Part shown: piece by piece, positions 9,813 through 18,651 of the stretch | Layout of the letters: every line of letters starts with the position of its first letter | Position numbering within the stretch: position 1 is the first letter of the stretch | Position numbers and translations under genes: made by a program | Notes under the pieces: model-generated | Seen by the model: only the letters and a program-made list of their open reading frames with translations | Told to the model about the DNA's origin: nothing | The model's database searches: none | Origin: Chryseobacterium taeanense | Lineage (GTDB): Bacteria > Bacteroidota > Bacteroidia > Flavobacteriales > Weeksellaceae | Direction of reading: 5' to 3' | Length of the DNA stretch: 64,000 nt | Assembly (NCBI RefSeq): GCF_900099685.1 | Contig: NZ_FNDW01000003.1 | Location: 1-64,000, forward strand

Positions 9813-12107
9813 TTATTTTTTTTCCTTGAATTCTCTTCTTTGTGCGTCAAGAACAGCTATGGTCGCAAGATTCACAATCTCATCGACGCTTGAACGCATC
9901 TGCAATACGTGAACAGGCTGCTTTAATCCCATTAAAACAGGACCGATGACCTGAGCCAGCTTCATCCCTCTGAGAATTTTGTACGAAAGATTCGCACTCT
10001 CAAGATTCGGGAAGATAAAAGTATTGGCCGGCGTATTTCCTAATTTTGAGAAAGGATAATCGCTCAGATGTTCAGAATCCATTGCAAAATCCGGCTGTAT
10101 TTCTCCGTCAACGATCATTTTAGGATATTTTTCGTGAAGGATGCTCACCGCTTTTGCTACTTTTTTAGAAGTTTCGGAGATGGCAGCAAAGTTTTCAAAG
10201 CCAAGCATTGCAATTCTCGGTTCGATGGCAAAAGATTTTACCGTTAATTCTGCCATTTTAGCAATATTCACAAGATCTTCGGCTGTAGGATTTTTATTGA
10301 TGGAAGTATCTGCAAAGAAAATCGGTTTCTTTTCAGACAAGATCATCATCATGGCAGCTATCTTATCAACACCTTTATCTTTTTCGATCACTTCCAGAAC
10401 AGGTCTTAACGTCGAAGCGTAGTTTTTGGAGAAGCCAACAATCAATCCATCCGTATCGCCGTGCTTCAGCATTAATGGCCCGAAATAATCTCTCTGGCGA
10501 ACGAATCTTTTAGCTTTATACTCATTCATACCCTTTCTCTGGCGAAGCTTCCAAAGGGTTTCTCTATATTTTTTTCTGTTTTCCTTCTGATCTTCATCAC
10601 TAGGATCGATAATCGGAACATCGAGGCTGATTCCGAAGCGTTCCATCTGTTCTTTAATATACTTTTTGCTTCCCAAAAGGCTCGGATAGGCAATTCCTTC
10701 TTCATACAGGATCTGAGCAGCTTTCAGAACATTATATTCTTCAGCATTACCCAGCGTAATTCTTTTAGGATTTGCTTTTGCGCGGTTCTGCATCATTCTT
10801 ACCAGCTTTTCATCCCGTCCCATTCTGTCGAGAAGGCTGTTTTCGTATTCATCAAAGTTTGTGATGGTTTTCCTTGCTACTCCACTTTCTACGGCAGCTT
10901 TTGCGACAGCACATGAAACCTTTGTTATCAAACGGTTATCAAATGGTTTCGGGATAAAATATTCTCTTCCGAACTGAAGATTCTGAAGATTATACGCTAA
11001 AATTACGGCTTCAGGCACGGGTTCATTAGCTAAATCGGCAATGGCATGAACGGCTGCCAGTTTCATTTCTTCATTGATTGTTTTTGCCTGCACATCTAAT
11101 GCCCCACGGAATATATAAGGGAATCCCAATACATTGTTTACCTGGTTAGGATAATCGCTTCTTCCTGTTGCCATGATGACATCTTTTCGGGTTTCAATGG
11201 CAAGATCATAGGCAATTTCCGGATCCGGATTGGCTAATGCGAATACAATCGGATTTTCGTTCATGCTTGAAAGCATTGCAGGAGTCATTACATTTCCTTT
11301 TGACAATCCCACGAAAACGTCCGATCCTTTTAAAGCATCTTCCAGTGTATCGATATCGGTTTGCGCGATGAAATCCAGCTTTTCGGGTGTCAGGTTTTCT
11401 CTTCTCTGGTTAATTACCCCTTTACTGTCGCACATCAGTACATTTTCTCTTTTTAACCCTAAAGAAATATAAAGGTTGGTACAGGCAATCGCTGCAGCTC
11501 CGGCTCCGTTTACCACCATCTTTACTTCTTCAATCTTTTTATCGGCGATTTTAAGAGAGTTAATAAGCGCAGCTGCGGAGATTATTGCTGTTCCGTGCTG
11601 ATCGTCGTGCATTAGAGGAATATCTAATTCTTCTTTCAGACGTTGCTCAATATAAAATGCTTCCGGCGCCTTGATATCTTCGAGGTTGATTCCCCCGAAA
11701 GTTGGGGCAATTCCTTTTACAATATCAATGAATTTGTCGGGATCTTTTTCATCGATTTCAATATCAAATACATTGATGTCTGCAAAGATTTTAAACAAAA
11801 GACCTTTCCCTTCCATTACAGGCTTTGAAGCCTCTGCACCGATATCTCCCAATCCGAGAACCGCTGTACCATTAGAAATAACGGCTACCAGATTTCCTTT
11901 TCCGGTATAATCGTAAACAGTTTCCGGCTTATCGTGAATTTCCATACAAGGCACTGCAACTCCCGGCGAGTACGCCAATGAGAGGTCTCTCTGTGAAGAG
12001 TGCGGTTTTGAAGGAATCACTTCGATTTTTCCTTTAGGTTCGGCTTTATGATAATCTAACGCGGCCTGATTAAAGTTCTTTTCGTCGCGGTGGTTTTTAC
12101 TTGACAT
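9813..12107 (-). CDS. maeB: NADP-dependent malic enzyme with phosphotransacetylase-like domain
   Basis: Oxidative decarboxylation of malate to pyruvate with NADPH formation. The 764-residue protein has the two-part MaeB design: a malic enzyme half (about 1-430) with the SLAYSPGVAVPC and FGGINLEDIKAPEAF blocks, the MHDDQHGTAI metal/substrate segment and a VNGAGAAAIAC dinucleotide fold, followed by a phosphotransacetylase-like half (about 440-764) that is normally regulatory rather than catalytic. Length agrees with the family (about 760). It lies 21 bases downstream of the kinase gene at 12129-12989, so the two may share a transcript. Confidence 0.95.
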   Translation of the reverse strand: MSSKNHRDEKNFNQAALDYHKAEPKGKIEVIPSKPHSSQRDLSLAYSPGVAVPCMEIHDKPETVYDYTGKGNLVAVISNGTAVLGLGDIGAEASKPVMEGKGLLFKIFADINVFDIEIDEKDPDKFIDIVKGIAPTFGGINLEDIKAPEAFYIEQRLKEELDIPLMHDDQHGTAIISAAALINSLKIADKKIEEVKMVVNGAGAAAIACTNLYISLGLKRENVLMCDSKGVINQRRENLTPEKLDFIAQTDIDTLEDALKGSDVFVGLSKGNVMTPAMLSSMNENPIVFALANPDPEIAYDLAIETRKDVIMATGRSDYPNQVNNVLGFPYIFRGALDVQAKTINEEMKLAAVHAIADLANEPVPEAVILAYNLQNLQFGREYFIPKPFDNRLITKVSCAVAKAAVESGVARKTITNFDEYENSLLDRMGRDEKLVRMMQNRAKANPKRITLGNAEEYNVLKAAQILYEEGIAYPSLLGSKKYIKEQMERFGISLDVPIIDPSDEDQKENRKKYRETLWKLRQRKGMNEYKAKRFVRQRDYFGPLMLKHGDTDGLIVGFSKNYASTLRPVLEVIEKDKGVDKIAAMMMILSEKKPIFFADTSINKNPTAEDLVNIAKMAELTVKSFAIEPRIAMLGFENFAAISETSKKVAKAVSILHEKYPKMIVDGEIQPDFAMDSEHLSDYPFSKLGNTPANTFIFPNLESANLSYKILRGMKLAQVIGPVLMGLKQPVHVLQMRSSVDEIVNLATIAVLDAQRREFKEKK

Positions 12108-12128
12108 ATAGAATTTTGTTTTTTTTGA

Positions 12129-12989
12129 TTATAATATATATTGAATGTGGTAATCGACTAAACTCTCGATTGGTTTCTGTACAATTTGTCCCACATTTAG
12201 ATTGAGTTGTGCTGCTGCTGCACGCAGAATATCTTCATAATAATAAGCTATAGAACCAATAAAATTGATTTCGGCTTCTTTTGATTCTTTGTAGGGAATC
12301 ACCTGATAGTCGAAGAAATTCAGCATTTCTTCATATACCATTTTCCTTAAATAAGGATGTTCTTTTCTTTCCACTACAAATTTATTGAAATCTGCAAGAA
12401 AGGCATTAGGACGGGTGGTATGGTACATGTTTTTCAGCACTTCATCCAGGGTGAGGTTATACGTTTGCTCAAATTCTCCGGAAAGATCTTCAGGAAGTTT
12501 CTGCATAAAAAATCTGCGTACCAATTGTTTTCCGATAGCACTTCCGCTACCTTCGTCTCCGACAAGAAAGCCTAGTGATGGTAATTGAATTTTTATGTTT
12601 TCACCATCAAAATAGCATGAATTTGACCCTGTTCCCAATATACAAACGATAGCCGGCTTTCCTCTGTAAGCGGAATAAGCTGCTGCCGTGAGGTCCTCTT
12701 TTACGATGATTTCTGCATAGGTAAATATTTTCCCTAATTCTTCGATAATGGTGTCACAGTTTTGCTTAACGCCACAACCTGAACCATAGAAGTATATTTT
12801 TTTAATGGAATTTTTAACGGACGTGATGCCTGTATTTTTTTCAATTTCGGGAACGATGAGTTCTCTGCTGATAAAGTTCGGATTGAAGCCAATGGTTTCT
12901 GTTTTCAGGAAGATTTGTTTAAAATCGTCCAGAATAACCCAATCTGATTTTGTAGAACCACTATCAACAATAGCAACCATATTTTCCAT
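12129..12989 (-). CDS. BadF/BadG-family ATPase, N-acetylglucosamine-kinase-like
   Basis: A 286-residue member of the ASKHA ATPase superfamily. The N-terminal phosphate-1 motif IVDSGSTKSDWVI, the phosphate-2 region AIVCILGTGSNSC and the GDEGSGSAIGKQLVRR segment are characteristic of N-acetylglucosamine kinase-like BadF/BadG proteins. In this group the likely reaction is ATP-dependent phosphorylation of an amino sugar in peptidoglycan or chitin sugar recycling, but the exact sugar cannot be read from the sequence. A sugar MFS transporter is encoded nearby (14873-16318), on the other strand and in a separate unit. Confidence 0.85.
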   Translation of the reverse strand: MENMVAIVDSGSTKSDWVILDDFKQIFLKTETIGFNPNFISRELIVPEIEKNTGITSVKNSIKKIYFYGSGCGVKQNCDTIIEELGKIFTYAEIIVKEDLTAAAYSAYRGKPAIVCILGTGSNSCYFDGENIKIQLPSLGFLVGDEGSGSAIGKQLVRRFFMQKLPEDLSGEFEQTYNLTLDEVLKNMYHTTRPNAFLADFNKFVVERKEHPYLRKMVYEEMLNFFDYQVIPYKESKEAEINFIGSIAYYYEDILRAAAAQLNLNVGQIVQKPIESLVDYHIQYIL

Positions 12990-13086
12990 TTTAGTTTAAG
13001 GATGCTAAATTATGAATTTATCTTGTAAGATGTGGGATAATTGACATGACATATGTGTGTTTCATATTATAAGGATTACAAAAAAA

Positions 13087-13122
13087 TTAAAGAGAGTTAA
13101 ATTTACTTTCAACTCTCTTTAA
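13087..13122 (-). terminator. Terminator behind the 87-residue protein gene
   Basis: Inverted repeat TTAAAGAGAGTT (13087-13098) / AACTCTCTTTAA (13111-13122), 12 bp, loop of 12 bases, with A/T-rich flanks. It stands after the minus-strand gene ending at 13145. Confidence 0.75.
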
Positions 13123-13144
13123 TAATTTGTTTTCAAATTCATCT

Positions 13145-13408
13145 TTATTGCTTTATCTCCTTTTTTCTATCGTTAAACTGTATGAGCCAGTCTTCGATTT
13201 CATCTTCCAGATAAGAAGCCTGAAGGATCATAGCGTTAATAAAATCATCGGGAACAGGTTCATTATCGGAATTCTCAAGATTCCAGAGTTCCTCAGACAT
13301 ATTTTCATACTCGGAATAGACACGTTTAAAGCGTGAATTGTCTTTTTCTAGAGCTTCAATATTTTTCTGCTGAAGCTGGAATTTTCTGTATTTGTTTTGA
13401 CGTTTCAT
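13145..13408 (-). CDS. Conserved small charged protein of unknown function
   Basis: 87 residues, cytosolic, rich in Lys, Glu and Asp, predicted largely helical with coiled-coil character (KNIEALEKDNSRFKRVYSEYENMSEELWNLE). No catalytic motif or membrane segment is visible and I cannot name a function. It is transcribed alone, divergently from gtrA-like, and has its own terminator; both facts and the clean coding pattern support a real gene. Confidence 0.7.
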   Translation of the reverse strand: MKRQNKYRKFQLQQKNIEALEKDNSRFKRVYSEYENMSEELWNLENSDNEPVPDDFINAMILQASYLEDEIEDWLIQFNDRKKEIKQ

Positions 13409-13613
13409 ACAAATATTATTAAAATGTGGTCGTAAAATTTTTTGGATCGTATGATTTAATCATATTACAAGATAGAAAAAACCATCAACACAAAGAGTTG
13501 AAAATGAATTTATTATCAGGTGGGGTTTACATCATTCTGAAAACTAAAATTAGAAATTATTTTGAATCTAAAAAAATTTTTAACAACTTTTTTCAGTGTT
13601 TAACATATAGTTA

Positions 13614-13621
13614 TAAATTTG
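13614..13621 (+). promoter_or_regulatory. -7 promoter box of the GtrA-PlsC unit
   Basis: TAAATTTG fits TAnnTTTG and ends 17 bases before the ATG at 13639. If used, transcription would start almost at that ATG, which argues against the longer open frame that begins at 13426. Confidence 0.5.
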
Positions 13622-13638
13622 CACATTATATCAATCGG

Positions 13639-14097
13639 ATGAGAGATTTACTATTACGGCAGAAACAGGTTTTATTCTTCATTATCGCTGGAGGGCTTAG
13701 CGCTGTCGTTGAAATTGGGAGTTTTAAGCTGTTCAGTACTGCAATACCACAGTTCTTCCCTCGTGAAACAGATTTTCATGGAATCCATTATCCTTTGAGT
13801 AATATTTTTTCTACAAGCTGTGGGATTATTACGAATTATTTTCTGAGTATCTGGTTTGTTTTTGAAAGAGGAAAACACTCCAAAAGAAAGGAATTTGCCT
13901 ACTTTATGGTAGTTTCTTTTATTTCAACTTTACTGAGTCTCGGCTTTTTCCAGATTTTTTACAGCTTCGTTTTTAAAGATACCATTGATCTCATCGTATA
14001 TACATTGAGTCCTGAAATTATCAGTAAGATTGCAGCGATTTTATTGGTTTCCATTCTTAATTATTCGATCAAGAAAAAAGTAATTTTTAACGGATAA
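13639..14097 (+). CDS. GtrA family membrane protein
   Basis: About 152 residues with four hydrophobic helices, the layout of GtrA proteins, which are thought to flip or help transfer polyprenyl-linked sugars in cell-envelope glycosylation. The family opening FFIIAGGLSAVVEIGSFKLF and the late NYFLSIWFVFERGKHSKRKEFAYF segment are visible. The frame is open from 13426, but the first 71 residues there look non-coding and a -7 promoter box sits at 13614-13621, so the ATG at 13639 is preferred. The plsC-like gene starts 3 bases downstream of the stop. Confidence 0.85.
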   Translation: MRDLLLRQKQVLFFIIAGGLSAVVEIGSFKLFSTAIPQFFPRETDFHGIHYPLSNIFSTSCGIITNYFLSIWFVFERGKHSKRKEFAYFMVVSFISTLLSLGFFQIFYSFVFKDTIDLIVYTLSPEIISKIAAILLVSILNYSIKKKVIFNG

Positions 14098-14099
14098 AA

Positions 14100-14831
14100 A
14101 TGACAGCTAAAACTCTAAACTATCTCTGGCGGGCATGGCTTCTGATACTGGCATTTGTTTTTACTCTAATTTTCGGACTTCCTGTTTACCTGTTATCATT
14201 TAATAAAAAGCATTATAAATATGCCTATCGTTTTGTAAGATACTGGAGCTACTGCATCTTTTACGGCATGGGGCTACGCTACGAACTTACCAGACTCTCC
14301 AATGAAAAACTTGATAAGAATCAACAGTATGTTTTTATTTCCAATCATACTTCGATTATGGATATTATGCTGATGTGTATTCTGTGTGCCGATCATCCTA
14401 TCTGTTTCGTAGGAAAAAAAGAACTCGTGAAAATCCCGATCTTCGGAACGATCTATAAAAGGATATGTGTAATGGTAGACCGTAAAAGCGCCAGAAGCCG
14501 CGCAGATGTTTACCGAAGATGCGCAGAGAAAATGGAAGAAGGAAACAGTATTGTGATCTTTCCCGAAGGAGGTGTTCCGGATGATACATCAATCATTCTG
14601 GACGAATTTAAAGATGGTGCTTTTACGCTTTCTTCCAAGCATAATTCCCCGATCGTGATCTTTACTTTCGTCGGATTAAAGGAAATTTTTCCGTTTGACA
14701 ATTCTAAAGGTTATCCCGGTAAAGCAAAAGTATATTTTAACGGAATTTTATACCCTTCCGCATCTCCAAAAGAACTTAAATTGTCTTCTTTTGAGACAAT
14801 AAAAAAAACATTGCTAAAACACTATAATTAA
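14100..14831 (+). CDS. 1-acyl-sn-glycerol-3-phosphate acyltransferase (PlsC-like)
   Basis: Transfers a fatty acyl chain to lysophosphatidate or a related lysophospholipid at the inner membrane. 243 residues: an N-terminal membrane anchor (about 10-35), then the acyltransferase motif I NHTSIMD with catalytic His83 and Asp88 (H-x4-D), and motif III FPEGG (about 153-157). Length and motif order fit PlsC. Starting 3 bases after the GtrA gene, it is almost surely in the same transcript. Substrate could also be an ornithine or glycine lipid precursor, which the sequence does not settle. Confidence 0.9.
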   Translation: MTAKTLNYLWRAWLLILAFVFTLIFGLPVYLLSFNKKHYKYAYRFVRYWSYCIFYGMGLRYELTRLSNEKLDKNQQYVFISNHTSIMDIMLMCILCADHPICFVGKKELVKIPIFGTIYKRICVMVDRKSARSRADVYRRCAEKMEEGNSIVIFPEGGVPDDTSIILDEFKDGAFTLSSKHNSPIVIFTFVGLKEIFPFDNSKGYPGKAKVYFNGILYPSASPKELKLSSFETIKKTLLKHYN

Positions 14832-14842
14832 AAGAAATAATA

Positions 14843-14850
14843 TATATTTG
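14843..14850 (+). promoter_or_regulatory. -7 promoter box of the MFS transporter
   Basis: TATATTTG fits the Bacteroidota -7 consensus and lies 22 bases before the ATG at 14873. No properly spaced -33 element is evident. Confidence 0.5.
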
Positions 14851-14872
14851 TTTTCAGAAATTTTCAACAAAT

Positions 14873-16318
14873 ATGTCAAATTATTCTAAACAAACCAATT
14901 GGGGACAATTCATCCCATTGGTTACTGTGTTTTTCTTCTGGGGATTTGTGGCAGCAAGTAATGACATTTTGATCCCGGTATTCCAAAAAGCTTTTAAATT
15001 ATCACAAACCGAAAGTATGCTGGTGCAGATATGCTTCTATGTGGCATACACCGTAGGTTCTTTAATTTATATGGCTGTTTCCAAAGGTATTAAACAGGAT
15101 TTGGTCAATAAAATCGGTTATAAAAATGGTCTTATTGTAGGACTTCTTATTTCTGCAGCAGGAACACTTCTATTTTATCCTGCAGCCAACCTGCATTCTT
15201 TCACTTTGATGATCTCTGGACTTTTTATTGTAGGACTTGGATTTTCATTGCAGCAAATTGTTGCTAATCCGCTTGCTATTGAAGTAGGGCCTGCTGAGAC
15301 AGGTTCTCAGAGACTTACGATGGCTGGAGGAATAAACAATCTGGGAACGACGATAGGTCCGCTTATTGTATCTTTCGCAATTTTCGGTTCTGCAGCTGCT
15401 GCTACGACAGACGTAAGCGTTGAAAGCGTAAAGGTTCCTTATCTTATATTAGGAGTGGCTTTTGTTCTGGTTGCTATTATGTTGAAATTTTCTTCTCTTC
15501 CGGCCATTACACCAACCGTTACTGAAAATACGGATGATGCCGTTCCCGGAGAACATAGAAAATCAGCTTTTCAGTATCCACAACTTTTTATGGGAATGAT
15601 TGCCATATTTGTATATGTGGGAGTGGAAGTTTCTACGGCAAGTAATCTTCCCGCTTATATGGAAAAAAGCTTAAATTTTGAAACTAAAGATATAGCTCCT
15701 TACATCTCTCTTTATTGGGCCTCTTTGATGATCGGACGTTGGACAGGAGCTGTAGAAGCTTTTGATGTAAGTGCGGGATTCAAAAAAATATTAAGATTTT
15801 TGGCACCTTATCTTGCATTTGGGGTTTTCTTACTGGTGAATTCTATTGCAAAGCACGATCTTTCACATTTCTATGTGTACGGATTGATTATTATCGCAAT
15901 GATTATCTGTGACATCATGAGTAAAGGTAACCCAGCAAGAATGCTGCTTATATTCTCTGTTGCAGGTATTGCAGCCTTATTAATCGGTATGTTTACAACT
16001 GGTATGGTTTCGGTTTATGCATTTACAAGTGTAGGACTTTTCTGCTCTACTCTATGGCCTTGTATCTTTGCTTTGGCTATCAATGGGCTTGGAAAGCACA
16101 CCAATGAAGGATCAGGCCTTCTGATTATGATGATTATGGGTGGTGGAATTGTAAGTCTTATCCAGGGATATGTTGCGGATCTTACTAATATTCACTTTAG
16201 TTATATTGTGGGGGTAATCTGTTTTGCATATCTTGCCTTCTACGCCATAAGAGTAAGCGGAATCCTTAAAGCACAGGGAATTGATCTTGATAAAATCACA
16301 AAAGGCAGTGGTCACTAA
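14873..16318 (+). CDS. Sugar MFS transporter (FucP/GluP-like)
   Basis: A 481-residue protein with 12 hydrophobic segments. The opening FIPLVTVFFFWGFVAASNDILIPVFQKAF and the segment VGPAETGSQRLTMAGGINNLGTTIGP are typical of the FucP-like sugar:proton symporters. The substrate is probably a hexose or amino sugar; fucose, glucose/galactose and N-acetylglucosamine carriers share these features and cannot be separated by eye. It has its own -7 box at 14843 and is followed by an overlapping DUF3810 gene. Confidence 0.9.
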   Translation: MSNYSKQTNWGQFIPLVTVFFFWGFVAASNDILIPVFQKAFKLSQTESMLVQICFYVAYTVGSLIYMAVSKGIKQDLVNKIGYKNGLIVGLLISAAGTLLFYPAANLHSFTLMISGLFIVGLGFSLQQIVANPLAIEVGPAETGSQRLTMAGGINNLGTTIGPLIVSFAIFGSAAAATTDVSVESVKVPYLILGVAFVLVAIMLKFSSLPAITPTVTENTDDAVPGEHRKSAFQYPQLFMGMIAIFVYVGVEVSTASNLPAYMEKSLNFETKDIAPYISLYWASLMIGRWTGAVEAFDVSAGFKKILRFLAPYLAFGVFLLVNSIAKHDLSHFYVYGLIIIAMIICDIMSKGNPARMLLIFSVAGIAALLIGMFTTGMVSVYAFTSVGLFCSTLWPCIFALAINGLGKHTNEGSGLLIMMIMGGGIVSLIQGYVADLTNIHFSYIVGVICFAYLAFYAIRVSGILKAQGIDLDKITKGSGH

Positions 16319-17369
16319 CAATACAAAAATAATACATAAGAAAAGATTCTGGGCAGGTTTATTACTTGCCCAATTTCTTTTGTTCTATGCGTTCTCAAGA
16401 TCTGCCATAATGATCTCTTTTTTTGAACGTTTCTTTGAAATTCAAAAGAAAGCACATCTCATGATTTTTTCCTGGATACCTTTTTCTTTTGGAGATATAC
16501 TGTACATTTTCCTCAGCATTTTTCTCCTTTTCCATACCATCAGAAGTTTTAGGAAAAGTTGCAGGCAAAGTTCTTTATTAAAAATTTTTATATCAGTAAA
16601 CATCTTTTATTTTCTCTATCAGATATTTTGGGGAATGCTGTATTTTCAGACTCTGATTCTCAAAAAACTGACAAGCCAAAACGAGCCAACTGTCGAAAAA
16701 GCAAAAATTTTAGCATTGAAATATCTGCAGAAATGCAAAGAAACTAGAAAACTTACAAAAGAAGATAAAAACGGAATATTCATTATAACTAATTTGAAAT
16801 CTGTTCAGGAAGAAATTTTATATCGACAAACCTTACTTCCTGAAAACATCTCGGCAAAAAAAGCTCTAGGGATTAATTCTTTCAAGCCAAGTCTCTTTAA
16901 AAATATCATGAGCTTTACCGGGATTTTGGGATACTATAATCCCTTTACAGCAGAATCACAATTTAATTCACAACTACCAAATACACTTATTCCTTTTACA
17001 TCTGCTCACGAAAGCTCGCATCAGCTGGGATTTGCCAGAGAACAGGAGGCTAATTTTATCGGATATTTAATAGGAATTAATTCAAAAAATTCAGAATTAC
17101 GTTACAGCACAGAATATTTTACACTGAAAAGCTTATTAAATTATATAGCCGATAAAGATCCTGAATTTGTAAAAAATGTACTCCGGAATTATTCTTCCGA
17201 AATGAAAAGAGATAGAGCATACGAAAAGGCTTTCATCCTAAAACATCAGGGATTACTGGATGATTTTTTCGGATTTACCAATAATATTTTCCTTAAAAGT
17301 AATCAACAGGAAGGCTCTGTGACGTATTCTTATTTTATAGATCTTCTGCTCAATTATGAAAAGGTTTAA
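16281..17369 (+). CDS. DUF3810 membrane protein with HExxH metallopeptidase motif
   Basis: 362 residues. Hydrophobic segments at about 20-40, 58-88 and 100-128 are followed by a soluble part holding HESSHQLGFAREQEA: His243-Glu244 and His247 form an HExxH zinc motif, with a downstream Glu (Glu255 or Glu257) as a candidate third ligand, the gluzincin pattern. This matches DUF3810 proteins, whose substrate is unknown. The first ATG lies 38 bases inside the transporter gene; homologues I recall begin nearer the KKRFWAGLLL segment, so a GTG at 16308 is an alternative start. Translational coupling to the transporter is likely. Confidence 0.8.
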   Translation: MILIKSQKAVVTNNTKIIHKKRFWAGLLLAQFLLFYAFSRSAIMISFFERFFEIQKKAHLMIFSWIPFSFGDILYIFLSIFLLFHTIRSFRKSCRQSSLLKIFISVNIFYFLYQIFWGMLYFQTLILKKLTSQNEPTVEKAKILALKYLQKCKETRKLTKEDKNGIFIITNLKSVQEEILYRQTLLPENISAKKALGINSFKPSLFKNIMSFTGILGYYNPFTAESQFNSQLPNTLIPFTSAHESSHQLGFAREQEANFIGYLIGINSKNSELRYSTEYFTLKSLLNYIADKDPEFVKNVLRNYSSEMKRDRAYEKAFILKHQGLLDDFFGFTNNIFLKSNQQEGSVTYSYFIDLLLNYEKV

Positions 17370-17761
17370 AAAACAAAAGAACCGTATCAGGCGATACGAT
17401 TCTAAAAACACAAATGATGAAAAAAAATTTATTACCTTGACTTGTTCCCTCATTCAAGGCGTTGTAAAATTACAACATATTTTGTAAATACAAAAATATT
17501 TTAAAGTTTTTTTTCACAAATTTATGAGAATTCAAATCATCAAATCTCAACCCGTGCGTTCTGTAAAGCTGTTTTTCTCCTTCTAAACTTGCACTATTAC
17601 TCATTAAAAGGTGATTATATCTAATTTTTCCAGTGAAATATTTATCGTTAAAATGAAATTTAAACTTATATTAAAATTTCAAAGAATTCATTTAGTAACT
17701 AATATGAAAATGCCCCTAAAAGGCAAGACGCTTCTAGGGGCATTCAATATATTGAGTATTT
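17370..17761. other. Spacer between DUF3810 gene and peptide locus
   Basis: About 390 bases without a gene. It contains a short 6-bp hairpin (CGTATC/GATACG, 17383-17398), a near-palindrome GTTGTAA-N2-TTACAAC (17461-17476) and the strong terminator at 17709-17744. Confidence 0.55.
17709..17744 (-). terminator. Terminator behind the HTH regulator
   Basis: Perfect 10-bp repeat AATGCCCCTA / TAGGGGCATT with a 16-base loop, followed on the minus strand by a T-rich tract. It closes the regulator gene that ends at 17762 and marks the left boundary of the peptide locus. Confidence 0.8.
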
Positions 17762-18133
17762 TTAATTACTATTTTTAAAACTCTCCAGTTCTCTTTTTAG
17801 AGATTCATTTTGTTCTTTTAAAATTTTGATGTAGTCTTGGAGATTTTCTAATATAGAATTCGGTATATTGAATTTTTGGTATTCGTAATTTCCTGAATTA
17901 TCGTTGAAAGTTGAATTATCATTTTGAACAAATACTGAATTTTTCGATTCTTTAATATCATCAACCGAAACATTAAGGGCTTTGGCTAACTTTTCCCATT
18001 CATCATCATGAATCTTTGACTTTCCATTTTCTTTGCGGCAATAGCTGGAAATATCTGTAGATAATATTTTAGCCATTTTTTCCTGCGACATACATTTCTG
18101 CTTTCTGAGATTCCTCAACTTTCGCTGTATCAT
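17762..18133 (-). CDS. XRE-type helix-turn-helix regulator with coiled-coil tail
   Basis: 123 residues from the ATG at 18133. Residues about 1-60 form an XRE helix-turn-helix (RNLRKQKCMSQEKMAKIL, then DISSYCRKENGKSKIHDDEWEKLAKALNVSVDDI). The C-terminus (about 95-123) is a Leu/Glu/Lys coiled coil suited to dimerisation. The frame is open to 18205, but a -7-like GATATTTG lies at 18172-18179 inside that extension, so the shorter start is preferred. It is divergent from the peptide biosynthesis genes with about 240 bases between, which makes it their likely regulator; that role is inferred from position only. Confidence 0.82.
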   Translation of the reverse strand: MIQRKLRNLRKQKCMSQEKMAKILSTDISSYCRKENGKSKIHDDEWEKLAKALNVSVDDIKESKNSVFVQNDNSTFNDNSGNYEYQKFNIPNSILENLQDYIKILKEQNESLKRELESFKNSN

Positions 18134-18374
18134 CCTAACGTGGTTATTAAAAATATTTTTAAAACTTAACGCAAATATCTGCATAAAATTGCAAAAAAAT
18201 TGCAAATTTTTCTATTCGATGTGATATAGTTTTTTTATAGTTTTGAAAATCAATATGGATAAAGCGCTTTAAGCAATTTAATTTATATATGTACAAATAT
18301 AAATTAAAACTGATCAGAAGCCCATGTCAGGGATTGTATGGCAATTGAAAAATATTAATTTAAAAATTAGACAA

Positions 18375-18601
18375 ATGCAAAAAAGAAAGTTAAAAATTTA
18401 GAAAGTCTTAAAAAATTTCAATTAAAAAACGAAAATAAGGAAAAGAAAATAGGAGGAATTGGTGGACCAGCATATACTGCACCAAATTATGGACAATACA
18501 CAAGTGGATGCTACCTTTGGGAAACTACAAGCTGTAATGATGACTTTATATTTAGCGATGGGTCTTATTATGGTTGGGGTGGATGTAACGGAGGTAACTA
18601 A
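18375..18601 (+). pseudogene. GG-leader peptide precursor, reading frame broken by one base
   Basis: Two frames must be joined to read this peptide. The ATG at 18375 gives MQKRKLKI and stops at 18399-18401; the -1 frame reads without stop from KNLESLKKFQLKN to the TAA at 18599. Together they give about 75 residues: a Lys-rich MKNL-type leader, a GG site (KKIGGIGG) and a core rich in Gly, Tyr, Ser, Thr with three Cys, ending GWGGCNGGN. The downstream frame has no ATG, GTG or TTG of its own before the GG. The joint lies in A-rich runs (18379-18384, 18392-18396), so a sequencing indel, a real mutation or ribosomal slippage are all possible. It precedes the ATP-grasp/SPASM genes and is the probable substrate of that system. 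Confidence 0.6.
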
Positions 18602-18609
18602 AAGACTTA

Positions 18610-18640
18610 AATAGGGCTTGAATCAAGTCCTATTATTTTT
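18610..18640 (+). terminator. Hairpin and T-tract between precursor 1 and the next gene
   Basis: AATAGGGCTTG (18610-18620) pairs with CAAGTCCTATT (18624-18634) with one G-U pair and a 3-base loop, then ATTTTTTATTTT. The next start codon is at 18652, 17 bases after the stem. Probably a leaky terminator that lowers expression of the downstream genes. Confidence 0.65.
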
Positions 18641-18651
18641 TATTTTAACGT

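Noticed and set aside
17383..17398. Terminator after the DUF3810 gene
   Set aside because: The stem is only 6 bp and no T-run follows on the plus strand.
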